NCBI GenBank assembly: GCA_002434245.1
Contig: DJJR01000025.1
Span: forward strand, 1-35,680
Direction: 5' to 3'
Source of the DNA: Pelosinus fermentans
GTDB lineage: Bacteria > Bacillota > Negativicutes > DSM-13327
Length of the DNA stretch: 35,680 nucleotides
The translations under genes were made by a program, and so were the position numbers. Positions 6,804 through 14,075 of this stretch are shown here, piece after piece. How positions within the stretch are numbered: position 1 is the stretch's first letter; every line of letters starts with the position of its first letter. The notes below the pieces were generated by a model. It was not told where the DNA came from, did not search any database, and was given only the letters and a program-made list of their open reading frames with translations.

Positions 6804-7739
6804 ATGCAAATTATTGATTTACATTGTGATACAATACTGCACTTAATGGATCAACCGCATTTGAATTTATATAATAATAACCTAAGCGTAGATATAGAGA
6901 AATTGCAAGCCGGTAATGCTTTGGCACAATTTTTTGCATTGTATATTGATTTAGCAGAACAACAAAATCCATTACAATATTGTTTAAGTATGGTTGATAT
7001 TTTCCATCGGGAAATGAAGATTCAGCAGCCATATATTGCCCTAGCGCTGAATTATCAGGATCTGCTTTCTAATCAGCAAGCTGGAAAAATATCTGCCTTT
7101 CTTACGATTGAAGAGGGGGGAACTTTACAAGGGCGCTTGGAGAATCTGCGGAATTTTTATCGGTTGGGTGTGCGGCTGCTGACATTGACCTGGAATTATC
7201 CTAATGAAATTGGTTATCCCAATATTGAAGTACAGTATGGGGAGCAGGGCTTAACGGATTTTGGTAAAGAAGTAGTTGTCCAAATGAATCAGTTAGGTAT
7301 GATTATTGATGTCTCTCATCTTTCTGATCAAGGCTTTTATGATGTTGCTGCCTTGTCAAACAAACCTTTTGTTGCTTCCCATTCTAATGCTCGTGCAATC
7401 AGGGGGCATCGGCGTAATTTGACAGATGATATGATTACTCTGCTGGCGCAAAAAGGAGGAATCATGGGAATCAATTTTTCAGGGAACTTTTTGGCTGGAT
7501 CAAATTGGAGCAGAGTGGATGATATGGTGCGCCATATTAAACATATTGTGAAGATTGGCGGTATTGATGTGGTGGCTTTAGGAACGGATTTCGATGGTAT
7601 TGAATACCAGTTGGAAATCTCTCATCTTGGTAATATTGATAAATTGATAAATGCACTTGTTTGTAATGGGTTTACCACAGGCGATATCGAAAAAATTTGT
7701 TATAAGAATGCAATTAGAATTATTAAAGAATGTTTATGA
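6804..7739 (+). CDS. Membrane dipeptidase (renal dipeptidase family, peptidase M19)
   Basis: A 311-aa zinc dipeptidase of the M19 / amidohydrolase-like family. Metal-ligand motifs are visible: H7 and D9 in IIDLHCDT, Glu in FLTIEEGG, DVSHLSDQGFYDVA, and SHSNARAI with HRRNLTDD. The C-terminal LGTDFDG is the usual final motif. No signal peptide is present, so the enzyme is probably cytosolic despite the family name. The frame is open from 6774, but GGAAAGGTGA (6788-6797) supports ATG 6804. The TetR regulator gene follows after 22 nt, so the two likely form an operon. The substrate (L- or D-containing dipeptides) cannot be told from sequence. Confidence 0.93.
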   Translation: MQIIDLHCDTILHLMDQPHLNLYNNNLSVDIEKLQAGNALAQFFALYIDLAEQQNPLQYCLSMVDIFHREMKIQQPYIALALNYQDLLSNQQAGKISAFLTIEEGGTLQGRLENLRNFYRLGVRLLTLTWNYPNEIGYPNIEVQYGEQGLTDFGKEVVVQMNQLGMIIDVSHLSDQGFYDVAALSNKPFVASHSNARAIRGHRRNLTDDMITLLAQKGGIMGINFSGNFLAGSNWSRVDDMVRHIKHIVKIGGIDVVALGTDFDGIEYQLEISHLGNIDKLINALVCNGFTTGDIEKICYKNAIRIIKECL

Positions 7740-7761
7740 AATTCGTATTTTGGAGGCAGAA

Positions 7762-8388
7762 ATGAAGCATATTCGTGAAAATATTGGTTTCCATGATTCA
7801 CAAAATAAACGACAGCAGATACTTGAGGCAGCTTATGCTGTATTTTCCAGCAAAGGTTATCATAGAGCTACAGTAGATGAAATTATTGCTTTAGCCGATA
7901 CTGGTAAAGGTACAGTATATAATTATTTTGTTAATAAAGAACAGCTTTTTTACACGCTGATTAAGGAATGCAGCATGCCTTTTCAAGTCATTATTGAAGG
8001 TATTGTTGATTCTTCTGAGCCTCCTTTAGAAAAGGTAGAAACAATAATTAAAGCATTTCTGGAGTTTTATGCAAAGCATGCTAACTTATGGCGTGTTATG
8101 ATGCATGAAGTGCGTGGATTTGGTGCTGCCGGATCATCAAATTTTACCCAAGAGCAGTTAGATAAATATCAAGCCTGTTTTTGTGAGACGATTGGTATGA
8201 TTGAAAAAGTATTATTAGAAGCCCAAAGTAAAGGATTTATTCGTGAAAGCTGTGATGCTACACGGGCTGCTCATGGTTTATTTAGTGTTATCGTTACCTT
8301 TGTATTTCGCGATTTTGTGGATGAAAATATTGGTGAAACGGCGCATACCATTGCGGAACTCTTTTTGTATGGCGCAGCTGAACGGTAA
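7762..8388 (+). CDS. TetR/AcrR family transcriptional regulator
   Basis: A 208-aa one-domain-plus-ligand-domain repressor. The TetR helix-turn-helix occupies about residues 16-62 (ILEAAYAVFSSKGYHRATVDEIIALA, then GTVYNYFVNKEQLF). The remaining helices form a ligand and dimer domain without recognisable specificity. The frame is open from 7651 inside the dipeptidase gene. TTGGAGG at 7750-7756 fixes the ATG at 7762. It follows the dipeptidase by 22 nt and may autoregulate or control genes elsewhere; no operator was identified. Confidence 0.9.
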   Translation: MKHIRENIGFHDSQNKRQQILEAAYAVFSSKGYHRATVDEIIALADTGKGTVYNYFVNKEQLFYTLIKECSMPFQVIIEGIVDSSEPPLEKVETIIKAFLEFYAKHANLWRVMMHEVRGFGAAGSSNFTQEQLDKYQACFCETIGMIEKVLLEAQSKGFIRESCDATRAAHGLFSVIVTFVFRDFVDENIGETAHTIAELFLYGAAER

Positions 8389-8446
8389 AAAATTTGGAAA
8401 TAATTGACTGAATAGTCAAAGAGTCTAAGGCAGTTATGGCAGAATA

Positions 8447-8485
8447 AAAATAAGGACTTGACCCACAGAGGCAAGTCCTTATTTT
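8447..8485. terminator. Bidirectional terminator
   Basis: AAATAAGGACTTG (8448-8460) pairs with CAAGTCCTTATTT (8472-8484) around an 11-nt loop, with A and T runs outside the stem. It can serve the TetR gene on the plus strand and the small minus-strand gene ending at 8514. Confidence 0.85.
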
Positions 8486-8513
8486 ATATGATTTTGCTGC
8501 GGCACTTAAAGCT

Positions 8514-8684
8514 CTAATTAAGTTGTTTGGTTATGAAAAACACAACCGCTAATAAAGGGAAAATAACCAGCAGCAACGGATTTCCGCTTTGGACTAAGAG
8601 AAATAATAAGCTAGCAGCTAATAAAGGAATAACTACCCAAATACAGAAGGCGGAAAAGAGATCGCTGATCCTTTCTCTGGCCAT
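8514..8684 (-). CDS. Small hydrophobic membrane protein, unknown function
   Basis: A 56-aa protein: a short charged N-terminus (MARERISD), then two hydrophobic stretches (about residues 13-32 and 36-51) separated by QSGNP, ending KQLN. It is predicted as a small inner-membrane hairpin protein. The frame can be opened further upstream (8750), but AGGAGG (8698-8693 on the minus strand) is 8 nt from the ATG at 8684. It lies 77 nt behind a 29-aa frame and downstream of a minus-strand promoter at 8920-8948. I do not recognise the family. Confidence 0.6.
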   Translation of the reverse strand: MARERISDLFSAFCIWVVIPLLAASLLFLLVQSGNPLLLVIFPLLAVVFFITKQLN

Positions 8685-8761
8685 AGTTAAAACCTCCTGC
8701 TGTGGTATTATCCGTACAATATTTATTGTACTATTCAATGTGGCAAGCACATTGGCTGATG

Positions 8762-8851
8762 TTATACATATGAAATTATGGATTCCATTACCTCATACAT
8801 TGGAATCATCTCCCTAGCATCTAACATTGGCAGATCTTCTTCATTGTTCAA
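8762..8851 (-). CDS. Possible 29-aa acidic peptide
   Basis: A short minus-strand frame beginning at TTG 8851 with GGGGGTGA about 6 nt upstream. It encodes a 29-residue acidic peptide (MNNEEDLPMLDAREMI, then PMYEVMESIISYV). Support comes from the ribosome site and from the sigma-A-type promoter at 8948-8920, about 60 nt upstream. The 56-aa membrane protein follows in the same direction, so the pair may be one small operon. No homolog is recognised; it could also be a leader segment without function. Confidence 0.4.
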   Translation of the reverse strand: MNNEEDLPMLDAREMIPMYEVMESIISYV

Positions 8852-8919
8852 TGGAATCACCCCCTATATTAATATCTACAGTCACTTTAAAAAGGAGTGT
8901 ATTTATTAAGCTTGTCTTA

Positions 8920-8948
8920 AGTATAATACAAAGAAAAACATTCTTCAA
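8920..8948 (-). promoter_or_regulatory. Minus-strand promoter for the small-protein unit
   Basis: On the minus strand, TTGAAG (8948-8943) and TATACT (8925-8920) are separated by exactly 17 nt. Transcription would start near 8913 and read through the 29-aa and 56-aa frames. The other part of the gap, 8949-9130, is AT-rich. It contains AGCAGGATTTTTTTTA near 9059 and no firm plus-strand promoter. Confidence 0.6.
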
Positions 8949-9130
8949 GAGTTTTGAATGTGTATATGAGAAATATTTTAATAGTATATAAAAATACAAT
9001 GGGATACAATGCGGATTGGTTTTTTGAAAATTTATGAATAAATAGTAAAAAGGTTTTAAGCAGGATTTTTTTTATTTTTGTATAAAATAGAAAATGAGAT
9101 AAAATTGATGTGAAAATCCAGGAGGTAAAA

Positions 9131-9901
9131 ATGTTATTTGATAGTCATATGCACACCTGTTTTTCTACAGATTCAAAAATGAAAATGACTGATGCTGTAG
9201 CAAGGGCAGAGGAATTGAATATAGGAATTATTATTACGGAACATATGGATATTGCATATCCTGAACCGATGGCGTTTATTTTTGATGTAGAAAAATATTT
9301 TTCCCAGTATGCTGCGTATCGTAATGAAAACGTTCTGCTAGGCATAGAAATAGGTATGCGTTCGGATTGTTTAGAAGAAAATTGTCGATTAGTGGAAAAG
9401 TATCCTTTTGATTATGTGATTGGGTCGGTACATGTAATTGATAATATTGATCTATATACTCCAGAATTTTATCAAGGAAGAAGTAAACAAGAAGCATATG
9501 AACATTATTTTAATGCCATGAAGCAATGCGTGACTTGCTATGATGGTATCCATAGTTTAGGGCATATTGATTATATTGCCAGATATGCACGTTTTGCAGA
9601 TCCAGAAATCTACTATAATGAATTTAGCGATTGTATTGATGAGATTCTAACGGTCTTAGCCCAGAAAGAAAAAGCACTGGAGATTAATACTAGACGCTTG
9701 GGGAATAAAGCAGCAGTAGAGACGATAATGCCGATCTATAAGCGCTTTAATGAACTGGGAGGGCGTATTGTAACAATTGGGTCCGATGCTCATCATGTCA
9801 ATGATGTTGGCAGAGATCTACAGGCAGGGTTAGAAATTGCGGAACGTTCCAATTTGTATGTTGTATACTTCAAAGAGGGGAAGCCTCAGTTTCAGAAATA
9901 A
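9131..9901 (+). CDS. PHP-family histidinol-phosphatase (HisJ/HisK type)
   Basis: A 256-aa metal-dependent phosphatase of the PHP (polymerase and histidinol phosphatase) superfamily. Ligand motifs: His6 and His8 in LFDSHMHTCFSTDS, EH in IITEHMDIA, Glu in LLGIEIG, DYVIGSVHVI, HIDYIARYA, and the terminal GSDAHHVNDVG. Such enzymes hydrolyse L-histidinol phosphate to histidinol. The his operon in this window has a HisB with only the dehydratase domain, so this gene is a good candidate for the missing step. A role as another PHP phosphoesterase is possible. The frame opens at 9110, but CCAGGAGGTAAAA places the start at ATG 9131. Confidence 0.85.
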   Translation: MLFDSHMHTCFSTDSKMKMTDAVARAEELNIGIIITEHMDIAYPEPMAFIFDVEKYFSQYAAYRNENVLLGIEIGMRSDCLEENCRLVEKYPFDYVIGSVHVIDNIDLYTPEFYQGRSKQEAYEHYFNAMKQCVTCYDGIHSLGHIDYIARYARFADPEIYYNEFSDCIDEILTVLAQKEKALEINTRRLGNKAAVETIMPIYKRFNELGGRIVTIGSDAHHVNDVGRDLQAGLEIAERSNLYVVYFKEGKPQFQK

Positions 9902-9932
9902 ACGAATGGGCAGCTTCCTCTAATTGCCAGAT

Positions 9933-9978
9933 GGTAAAAGTATCCCCTCCATATACTCATGGAGGGGATACTTTTACC
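9933..9978. terminator. Bidirectional terminator, strong GC-rich stem
   Basis: An 18-nt arm at 9933-9950 pairs perfectly with 9961-9978 (core GTATCCCCTCC with GGAGGGGATAC) around a 10-nt loop, flanked by A/T runs. It separates the PHP gene from the convergent MetQ-like gene and overlaps the latter's last codons. Confidence 0.9.
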
Positions 9979-10789
9979 GAGCTGTTATTACGGTACCTTG
10001 AAAGTGTTCAGCCACAAAGGTTTTAACCTCCTGTGATTGATAGGCTGTAATGATTTTTTTCAGGTCATTATGATTGACATCTTTAGTACCAGCGACTAAA
10101 AGATTTATATATGGTGAATGTATATCTTCTAATAGTAGTGCATCTCTGGTTGGCAGCAAGTCAATTTCTGCAGCATAATTGGCATTGATAAGGACAATAT
10201 CTACCTTATCGATCGCCGAAGTGATCTGTGTGGCATCCATTTGTATAAAACTAAGATTCTTAGGATTATACACAATATCATCAAGGGTTCTTAGAGAATC
10301 TGTTGTTTTTCTACAGACAATAAGACCAGCTTTTTCCAATAGCAGCAGGGCCCGGCTGCCATTCCATAAATCCTGGGGAATAGCAGCTTTACTGCCTATT
10401 TGCAATGCGCTAAGATTATGAATTTTTTTAGCATAGATCCCCATCGGGAATAGAAACGTTTTAGCAATCGGAGCAATCGCATAGGTATGATCATCAAGTA
10501 CTCTATCAAGATAAGGTTGATTCTGAAAACTATTAAGACTTATTTCTCCGCGGTGTAAAGACTCATTGAGCTTGCTATAATCAGTAAATACAACAATTTG
10601 CAGATCAATACCATCTTTTGCTATGATTGTTTTAACTAGTTTCATAATTACAAAATGGGGACCGGCTGAAACCCCTACTTTTATTGGTCTATACACACGA
10701 CTCATATGTAATGAACTATGCCATGACAGCAATGCCGCGATACTTGCCAGTATAAAAAAAGTAGTGATGATTTGCAGCCGCTTCCCCAT
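9974..10789 (-). CDS. MetQ/NlpA-family substrate-binding protein lacking a lipobox
   Basis: A 271-aa paralog of the MetQ protein encoded immediately upstream (19-nt gap). Shared features are KVGVSAGPHFVIMKLVK, KDGIDLQIVVFTDY, the PMGIYAKKI strand, RALLLLEKAGLI and VLINANYAAE. The N-terminus (MGKRLQIITTFFILASIAALLSWHSS) is a hydrophobic helix with no cysteine, so it cannot be a conventional lipoprotein; it may stay membrane-anchored or be cleaved. The ligand loop that reads PNDPTNGGRAL in MetQ is PQDLWNGSRAL here, suggesting altered specificity. It shares the metNIQ operon and its SAM riboswitch. GGAGGG precedes the ATG. Confidence 0.85.
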   Translation of the reverse strand: MGKRLQIITTFFILASIAALLSWHSSLHMSRVYRPIKVGVSAGPHFVIMKLVKTIIAKDGIDLQIVVFTDYSKLNESLHRGEISLNSFQNQPYLDRVLDDHTYAIAPIAKTFLFPMGIYAKKIHNLSALQIGSKAAIPQDLWNGSRALLLLEKAGLIVCRKTTDSLRTLDDIVYNPKNLSFIQMDATQITSAIDKVDIVLINANYAAEIDLLPTRDALLLEDIHSPYINLLVAGTKDVNHNDLKKIITAYQSQEVKTFVAEHFQGTVITAR

Positions 10790-10808
10790 AAAGGTTCCCT
10801 CCAGATGA

Positions 10809-11627
10809 TTAGAATGCTGGTATTACAGCACCTTGATATTTTTCATTAATGAATTTTTTAACTTCGTCAGATGTTAGAGCTTTAGTTAATTTCTGAATTT
10901 CAGGGCGATTTTCGTCCCCTTTACGTACGGTCAAGATATTCGCATAGGGAGAATCTTTTGGTTCGAGGAAGAGAGCATCTTTAGTTGGTACCAATTTAGC
11001 TTCCAGTGCGTAGTTGGTATTGATGACAGCAATGGCCACATCTTCAAGTACACGAGGAAGTTGAGGAGCCTCTAATTCACTAATTTCAATGTTTTTAGAA
11101 TTGGTCACAATATCACTTACAGTAGCGCTAACGCCTACACCGTCTTTTAATTTAATAAGTCCTGCTTTTTCTAAGATCGCTAGAGCACGACCGCCATTTG
11201 TAGGATCATTAGGGATAGCTACTTTAGCGCCAGTGGTCAATTCATTTAAATTTTTAATTTTCTTTGAATAAATTCCCATTGGTTCAATGTGTACGGCAGC
11301 AGTATATGTTAATGCCAAATTACGTTCTGTTGAGAATTTATTTAGGTAAGGAATATGCTGGAAAAAGTTTGCATCCAATTCTTTTTCGGCTACTGCAATA
11401 TTTGGTTTTATATAATCTGTAAATTCAACAATCTGTAAGTCGATTCCCTCTTTAGCTAAAATTGGCTTTACTACATTTAAGATTTCCGAATGAGGAACAG
11501 GAGTAGCACCAACTTTTAATACAGTAGTTTTAGTAGCCGGAGCAGCAGGAGCTTCTTTTTGACCGCAGCCGCTTACTAATAATCCTAAACTAAGAATTCC
11601 AATAAGAACAAGAAATAGCTTTTTCAT
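10809..11627 (-). CDS. metQ: Methionine ABC transporter substrate-binding lipoprotein
   Basis: A 272-aa NlpA/MetQ-family lipoprotein that delivers L- and possibly D-methionine to the MetNI transporter. The signal peptide ends in a lipobox LVSGC with the lipidated Cys21, followed by a short Ala/Pro-rich tether. The binding domain shows KVGATPVPHSEILN, KEGIDLQIVEFTDY, the VALANHHD-equivalent NFFQHIPYL, PNDPTNGGRAL and VAIINTNY-like VAIAVINTNYAL. It sits in metN-metI-metQ order behind a SAM-I riboswitch, which is strong support for methionine as substrate. Confidence 0.95.
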   Translation of the reverse strand: MKKLFLVLIGILSLGLLVSGCGQKEAPAAPATKTTVLKVGATPVPHSEILNVVKPILAKEGIDLQIVEFTDYIKPNIAVAEKELDANFFQHIPYLNKFSTERNLALTYTAAVHIEPMGIYSKKIKNLNELTTGAKVAIPNDPTNGGRALAILEKAGLIKLKDGVGVSATVSDIVTNSKNIEISELEAPQLPRVLEDVAIAVINTNYALEAKLVPTKDALFLEPKDSPYANILTVRKGDENRPEIQKLTKALTSDEVKKFINEKYQGAVIPAF

Positions 11628-11693
11628 AATAATAACCCTCCTAAGTGTATTTTGTTTTTTATAGAAAGCCCAAATCAGTAAATTAGGCTGTGT

Positions 11694-12347
11694 CTATTTT
11701 TTGTTGAGACGGTTTGATATATAGTCACCAGTGGATTGAACAATTTGTACTTGAGCAATTAAAATAACCACTGTAATTAACATGATATCGGCGCGAAAGC
11801 GCTGGTAACCATAACGAATTGCTAAATCACCTAAACCACCGCCGCCAATTGCTCCTGCCATTGCTGAGTAGCCAATCAGACTAATAATGGTGAGGGTGAG
11901 TCCTAAAACAATTGCAGGTAAAGACTCAGGAATAAGAACCTTTGTAATGATTTCTCTTGGAGATGCTCCCATAGCTTGGGCAGCTTCGATTACGCCGTAA
12001 TCCACTTCTTTAAGGGCTGATTCTACGATACGAGCCACAAAAGGAATGGCAGCAATGCTTAATGGTACAATGGCGGCATTCGTTCCAATGGATGTACCTA
12101 CCAGTAACCTGGTTACCGGTATAATTGCCACCATTAGAATAATGAATGGTGTAGAGCGGGTTGCGTTTACAATCGCACCTAAGATTCGATTGAGAGGCGC
12201 ATTCTCTAAAATATGTCCCTTGTTAGTAGTAACGAGTATAATGCCTAGGGGGATGCCCAATAACGCAGAAATAAAACTAGAGACAGCAACCATATATGTT
12301 GTTTCCCATAAGGATTTAGCCAATAGCACGAGCATTTCTTGCGACAT
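11694..12347 (-). CDS. metI: Methionine ABC transporter permease
   Basis: A 217-aa integral inner-membrane subunit with about five hydrophobic segments and the BPD_transp_1 fold. The coupling EAA loop that docks on MetN is visible as EAAQAMGASPREIITKVLIPESLP in two parts (EAAQAMGAS, then the IPESLP end). AGGTGA lies about 7 nt before the ATG at 12347, which I prefer over the TTG two codons upstream. The start lies inside the last codons of metN (32-nt overlap), implying translational coupling. Length is typical of MetI. Confidence 0.95.
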   Translation of the reverse strand: MSQEMLVLLAKSLWETTYMVAVSSFISALLGIPLGIILVTTNKGHILENAPLNRILGAIVNATRSTPFIILMVAIIPVTRLLVGTSIGTNAAIVPLSIAAIPFVARIVESALKEVDYGVIEAAQAMGASPREIITKVLIPESLPAIVLGLTLTIISLIGYSAMAGAIGGGGLGDLAIRYGYQRFRADIMLITVVILIAQVQIVQSTGDYISNRLNKK

Positions 12348-13374
12348 AACCAATCACCTCAATTCCTAATTCACGTGTTTTTAAATAACTAAGGGCTTGC
12401 TGTAAAGAGGCCTGCTCGCCCGATAATTCTACAATTAATGTACCGAAAGGTATGGTTTGAATATGATCAATATTTCCGTACAAAATACTAGCATCAATAG
12501 CAAAGCGGCGAATCATGCTGGAAATAACCGGTTCTTCTGTAGAATGTCCAATAAAAGACAAACGCAATATTAAATTACTATCAGCAGATGGTTCCGATGC
12601 CAGAGTAATTTCTTTGAAAAAGTCAGGCAGGTTATGATTAATAATAGAGCTAATAAATTCCTTTGTGGTATTGGATTGCGGCTGAGTAAAAATATCAATA
12701 ACCTTACCTTGCTCAATGATCTTACCACCCTCAATTACAGCAACTTGGTTACAAATCTCTTTGATAACCTGCATTTCATGGGTAATAAGGACGATGGTAA
12801 GTTGGAATTTACGATTGATGTCTTTTAAGAGCTCTAAAATCGATTTTGTGGTTTGTGGGTCGAGAGCTGAAGTTGCTTCATCGCATAATAATACTTTAGG
12901 ATGGTTAGCCAAAGCTCTTGCAATGCCCACTCGCTGTTTTTGTCCACCACTTAATTGTGCTGGATATTGATCTTTTTTATCACTTAACCCTACCAATTCT
13001 AATAGATGCAATACTTCTTTATCAATTTCTTCTTTACTGCGTTTTGCCAATTCTAAGGGAAAGGCAATGTTTTGATATACAGTACGTGAAGATAATAGAT
13101 TGAAATGTTGAAAGATCATACCAATCTTTTTACGCTGTTCTCGGAGTTCTTGCTCGTTTAATGAAGTTAATTCTTGACCATCTACTGTAACAATGCCTTT
13201 AGTAGGGCTTTCTAGCATATTGATGCAGCGGACTAATGTGCTTTTTCCCGCACCGCTGGTTCCAATAATGCCAAAAATTTCTCCTTGTTTCACTGATAAG
13301 TTAACGCCTCGTAAGGCATGAATGGTGCCGTTGTCGCTTTGATAGACCTTTTCTATATCCTGCAGTGTAATCAA
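12316..13374 (-). CDS. metN: Methionine ABC transporter ATP-binding protein
   Basis: A 352-aa ATPase that powers the MetNI importer. Residues 1-240 are the ABC domain: Walker A GTSGAGKST with Lys44, the Q-loop MIFQHFNLLSSRTV, signature LSGGQKQRVGIARAL, Walker B VLLCDEATSALDP and the switch LITHEM. Residues of about 265-345 are the NIL domain, the ACT-like methionine sensor that inhibits transport when methionine is high inside the cell. The frame is open from an ATG at 13425, but that lies within the riboswitch terminator. GGAAGGGAG places initiation at TTG 13374, giving the canonical MITLQDIEKVY. Confidence 0.95.
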   Translation of the reverse strand: MITLQDIEKVYQSDNGTIHALRGVNLSVKQGEIFGIIGTSGAGKSTLVRCINMLESPTKGIVTVDGQELTSLNEQELREQRKKIGMIFQHFNLLSSRTVYQNIAFPLELAKRSKEEIDKEVLHLLELVGLSDKKDQYPAQLSGGQKQRVGIARALANHPKVLLCDEATSALDPQTTKSILELLKDINRKFQLTIVLITHEMQVIKEICNQVAVIEGGKIIEQGKVIDIFTQPQSNTTKEFISSIINHNLPDFFKEITLASEPSADSNLILRLSFIGHSTEEPVISSMIRRFAIDASILYGNIDHIQTIPFGTLIVELSGEQASLQQALSYLKTRELGIEVIGYVARNARAIG

Positions 13375-13410
13375 TGGAATAGCTCCCTTCCTGTTCTTGC
13401 TGAAATAACA

Positions 13411-13557
13411 AAAAAACCGCTTCATAAATGAAGCGTATTATCGAACTGAATCGCGCTTCATCTACCAGGAATTAATCCTGTGGAGTTGGCACCGTTTCAC
13501 AAAGTGAATGGTTGCCGCAGCTTCATTGGGCCATTCCCTCAACTGCTCTTGATGAAA
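13411..13557 (-). promoter_or_regulatory. SAM-I (S-box) riboswitch upstream of metNIQ
   Basis: Minus strand. The aptamer runs from 13557 to 13458: P1 pairs TTCATC (5' side, 13556-13551) with GATGAA (13463-13458). The core reads GAGGGAATGGCCC, then ATGAAGCTGCGGCAACC and GGTGCCAACTCC. The platform is a terminator, CGCTTCAT with ATGAAGCG (13435-13418), followed by seven T. The 3' strand of P1 (GATGAAGCG) is complementary to the 5' terminator arm, giving the classical antiterminator. SAM is therefore expected to repress methionine uptake. Confidence 0.93.
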
Positions 13558-13578
13558 GGTATTAACTTGCTAATAAAT

Positions 13579-13607
13579 ATATTAGCAGTTCTATAAAATA
13601 GTGTCAA
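13579..13607 (-). promoter_or_regulatory. Promoter of the metNIQ riboswitch transcript
   Basis: On the minus strand a perfect TTGACA (13607-13602) and TAATAT (13584-13579) are 17 nt apart, placing the start just before the S-box aptamer. It is back to back with the plus-strand promoter at 13621. Confidence 0.8.
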
Positions 13608-13620
13608 GAAAAAAATGACT

Positions 13621-13649
13621 TTGCAAATGGGAAATCATAATGATATAAT
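13621..13649 (+). promoter_or_regulatory. Promoter of the yerC-hisZ-HD unit
   Basis: TTGCAA (13621-13626) and a perfect TATAAT (13644-13649) are 17 nt apart. Immediately downstream is ACTAAGTAAAGCTTAA (13653-13668), a partly palindromic stretch (CTAAG, five bases, CTTAA) that could be an operator for the TrpR-family protein encoded next. That part is inference. Confidence 0.7.
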
Positions 13650-13706
13650 TTCACTAAGTAAAGCTTAAAAGCGATAAAGGATTTAATAGAATGGGGGAAA
13701 AGAAAA

Positions 13707-14015
13707 ATGCCTGCAAATCCCAAATTGAAAGATGACCTGACGGATCAGTTATTTCGTTCAATTTTATTGTTAAAAAATCAAGAAGAATGTTATCAATTTT
13801 TTGAAGATATTTGTACAGTAAGTGAATTAAAATCTCTCGCCCAACGTATGGAAGTAGCTCGTATGTTAAGAGCTGGTCATACGTATGATGATATTGTAGA
13901 CAAAACAGGAGCTAGTACTGCAACAATTAGTCGGGTAAAGCGTTGTTTACATTATGGTGCTGACGGGTATAAGTTTATGTTAGAAAGACTCGAAGGCCAA
14001 AAAGATCACAAGTAA
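13707..14015 (+). CDS. YerC/YecD family TrpR-related regulator
   Basis: A 102-aa all-helical protein of the TrpR superfamily. The N-terminal helices read DQLFRSILLLKNQEECYQFF. The helix-turn-helix lies in the C-terminal half: ARMLRAGHTYDDIVDKTG followed by ASTATISRVKRCLHYG. TrpR itself binds tryptophan; YerC-type proteins are a separate branch. From memory, comparative work has linked YerC to control of histidine genes, which fits its place just before hisZ and in the same transcript. Autoregulation and control of the hisG operon are plausible but not shown by sequence alone. Confidence 0.88.
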   Translation: MPANPKLKDDLTDQLFRSILLLKNQEECYQFFEDICTVSELKSLAQRMEVARMLRAGHTYDDIVDKTGASTATISRVKRCLHYGADGYKFMLERLEGQKDHK

Positions 14016-14075
14016 ACAGCATGCAAAGTATTTCTAAGAGAATATTAAATTACTGGAATAGGGGTGTTTCTATTT

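Noticed and set aside
9059..9074. AGCAGGATTTTTTTTA before the PHP gene, similar to a stretch near 23662
   Set aside because: Only two loosely similar AT-rich occurrences in the window; not enough to claim a motif.
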